A stretch of DNA of 5,252 nucleotides from Bacillota bacterium (lineage in GTDB: Bacteria > Bacillota > Bacilli > Paenibacillales > NBRC-103111): NCBI GenBank assembly GCA_023391955.1, contig JAEWAA010000477.1, positions 1 through 5,252 of the forward strand, given 5' to 3'. This document shows, in pieces, positions 4,383 to 5,252 of this stretch. The notes under the pieces were generated by a model that searched no databases, was not told the origin of the DNA, and worked only from the letters and a program-made list of their open reading frames with translations. Within the stretch, counting starts at the first letter, position 1. Every line of letters begins with the position of its first letter. A program made the position numbers and the translations under genes.

Positions 4383-5252
4383 TGGAGCGGCGGTCATCTT
4401 TCCGCAGACCGGCGGCGGTTATGGCCGCCGGTTTTTTGCTGCTTGCGGCCTGTATGCTGGCCGGACTGGGTCAGGGCCAGGCCGGCATCGGCTTCAGCCA
4501 GGCCGTATCGGCTTTGCTCCGCACCGCCGGAGGAGGCGCGGCGGAGGAGCTGGTCCGCGGCGTACGTCTGCCGCGGGCGGTAATAGGCGCGCTGGCGGGC
4601 AGCGCCCTGGCGGTTGCCGGGGTGCTGCTGCAGACGGTGACGCGCAATGCGCTGGCTTCCGCCGGCACCATGGGGATCAATGCCGGCGCATTTTTTGTGG
4701 TGGTGGCGGGAACGGTGTTTTTCCCGTCGATGGCGCAGCTGGCGCCTCTTCCTCTGGCATTCGGCGGAGGCTGCCTGGCGGCGGTACTCTCGTATCTTCT
4801 GGCCGGGGGCAGGAAAAGCACCCCCGTCCGGATGGCGCTGTCCGGCATGATCGTCACACTGGTGATTTCCTCCTTCACGGGTATGCTCCAGCTGCTGTTC
4901 GAGAATGAAACCGGCGGTCTGTTTGTATGGGGCTCGGGCCTGCTCCAGCAAAATGACTGGAGCGGCGTCCGGTATGCCTGGCCCTGGATTGTGGTGGGGC
5001 TGCTGGCGGCATGGATGTGCTCCCGCAAGCTGGATGTGATGAATCTGGGGGAGGAAACGGCCCGTTCCTTGGGTCAGCATGTGGGACTGGTGCGCGGGAC
5101 GGCCTTGGCCTTGGCGGTGCTGCTGGCGGCTGTGACAGTAAGCGTGGTGGGACCTATCGGCTTCATCGGCCTGATGGCGCCGCATCTGGTGCGGCTCCTG
5201 GGGCTGAAGCGGCATGGTCTCCTGCTGCCTGCCGCCGCTGTATGGGGAGCCG
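4379..5252 (+). CDS. FecCD/BtuC-type iron-chelate ABC permease, 3' truncated by window edge
   Basis: This is an integral membrane subunit that forms the channel for ferric siderophore import. 291 codons are visible and the frame is open to the window end; a usual member has about 330, so roughly 40 residues are missing unless it is a double-length FhuB type. Family marks are clear: basic N-terminus then first membrane helix (14-30), RGVRLPRAVIGALAGSALAVAG (60-81), LLQTVTRNALASAGTMGINAGA (83-104), the ATPase-coupling segment GEETARSLGQHV (224-235) and VGPIGFIGLMAPHLVRLLG (257-275). The ATG at 4379 overlaps the binding-protein stop (ATGA); a second ATG follows at 4382. No good ribosome site is seen, so translation should be coupled to the gene before. 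A terminator-like hairpin lies over codons 10-20. On the other strand a long open frame is only a shadow. Confidence 0.93.
   Translation, partial: MMERRSSFRRPAAVMAAGFLLLAACMLAGLGQGQAGIGFSQAVSALLRTAGGGAAEELVRGVRLPRAVIGALAGSALAVAGVLLQTVTRNALASAGTMGINAGAFFVVVAGTVFFPSMAQLAPLPLAFGGGCLAAVLSYLLAGGRKSTPVRMALSGMIVTLVISSFTGMLQLLFENETGGLFVWGSGLLQQNDWSGVRYAWPWIVVGLLAAWMCSRKLDVMNLGEETARSLGQHVGLVRGTALALAVLLAAVTVSVVGPIGFIGLMAPHLVRLLGLKRHGLLLPAAAVWGA
4408..4437 (+). terminator. Terminator-like hairpin inside the permease 5' end
   Basis: ACCGGCGGC (4408-4416) and GCCGCCGGT (4424-4432) form a perfect 9-bp GC-rich stem around a 7-nt loop, and a T6 run (4432-4437) follows at once. It has the full form of an intrinsic terminator and lies 26 nt after the binding-protein stop, yet within permease codons 10-20. 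It may end part of the transcripts after the binding-protein gene. A chance product of Ala/Gly-rich coding is possible. Confidence 0.6.

Noticed and set aside
4394..5215. Long open frame on the minus strand (273 aa)
   Set aside because: Its product is rich in Gln, His, Arg and Pro with no known pattern. It lies opposite a frame with clear FecCD permease motifs, so it is a shadow of GC-rich coding.

Overview
The window looks like chromosomal DNA from a GC-rich Firmicute, most likely Paenibacillus or a close relative. This rests on strong GGAGG-type ribosome binding sites, a TPP riboswitch acting through an intrinsic terminator, a Bacillus-type TenI, a DUF1450 protein, a Gram-positive lipoprotein iron-binding protein and AT-rich Fur boxes in an otherwise GC-rich background. 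The assignment comes from recognising these features, not from a database search.

Left part (1-1165, minus strand): start of a thiamine thiazole operon. From right to left it holds a promoter, a TPP riboswitch aptamer, a leader of about 100 nt, an intrinsic terminator, tenI (thiazole tautomerase) and thiS (sulfur carrier). thiS overlaps the tenI end and has an unusually perfect Shine-Dalgarno sequence. The operon continues off the left edge.

Middle (1186-1861, plus strand): a divergent two-gene operon. The first gene encodes a 100-aa HesB/IscA-fold protein whose usual cysteine ligands are absent and whose place is taken by a histidine-rich segment. The second encodes a 74-aa five-cysteine DUF1450 (thioredoxin-like ferredoxin-like) protein. 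Their stop and start overlap, and an intrinsic terminator follows.

Non-coding stretch (1862-2423): no credible gene. It holds four copies of a 26-29-nt hairpin-forming repeat (two in each orientation) and then an array of about eleven 10-bp units with consensus close to AATCGGCGTC.

Right part (2424-5252, plus strand): a Fur-controlled ferric-siderophore uptake operon. A sigma-A-type promoter is covered and followed by two Fur boxes. Then come a FhuF-like 2Fe-2S ferric reductase, a lipoprotein ferric-siderophore-binding protein and a FecCD-type permease cut by the right edge. The lipoprotein would capture the ferric chelate outside the membrane, the permease would move it inward (no ATPase gene lies inside the window) and the FhuF-like protein would release iron by reduction. 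A terminator-like hairpin with a T6 run lies inside the first codons of the permease gene and may lower permease output relative to the binding protein.

No clearly new multi-gene system is visible. The items most worth following are the cysteine-less HesB-like protein paired with the DUF1450 protein, the hairpin inside the permease gene, and the two intergenic repeat families.
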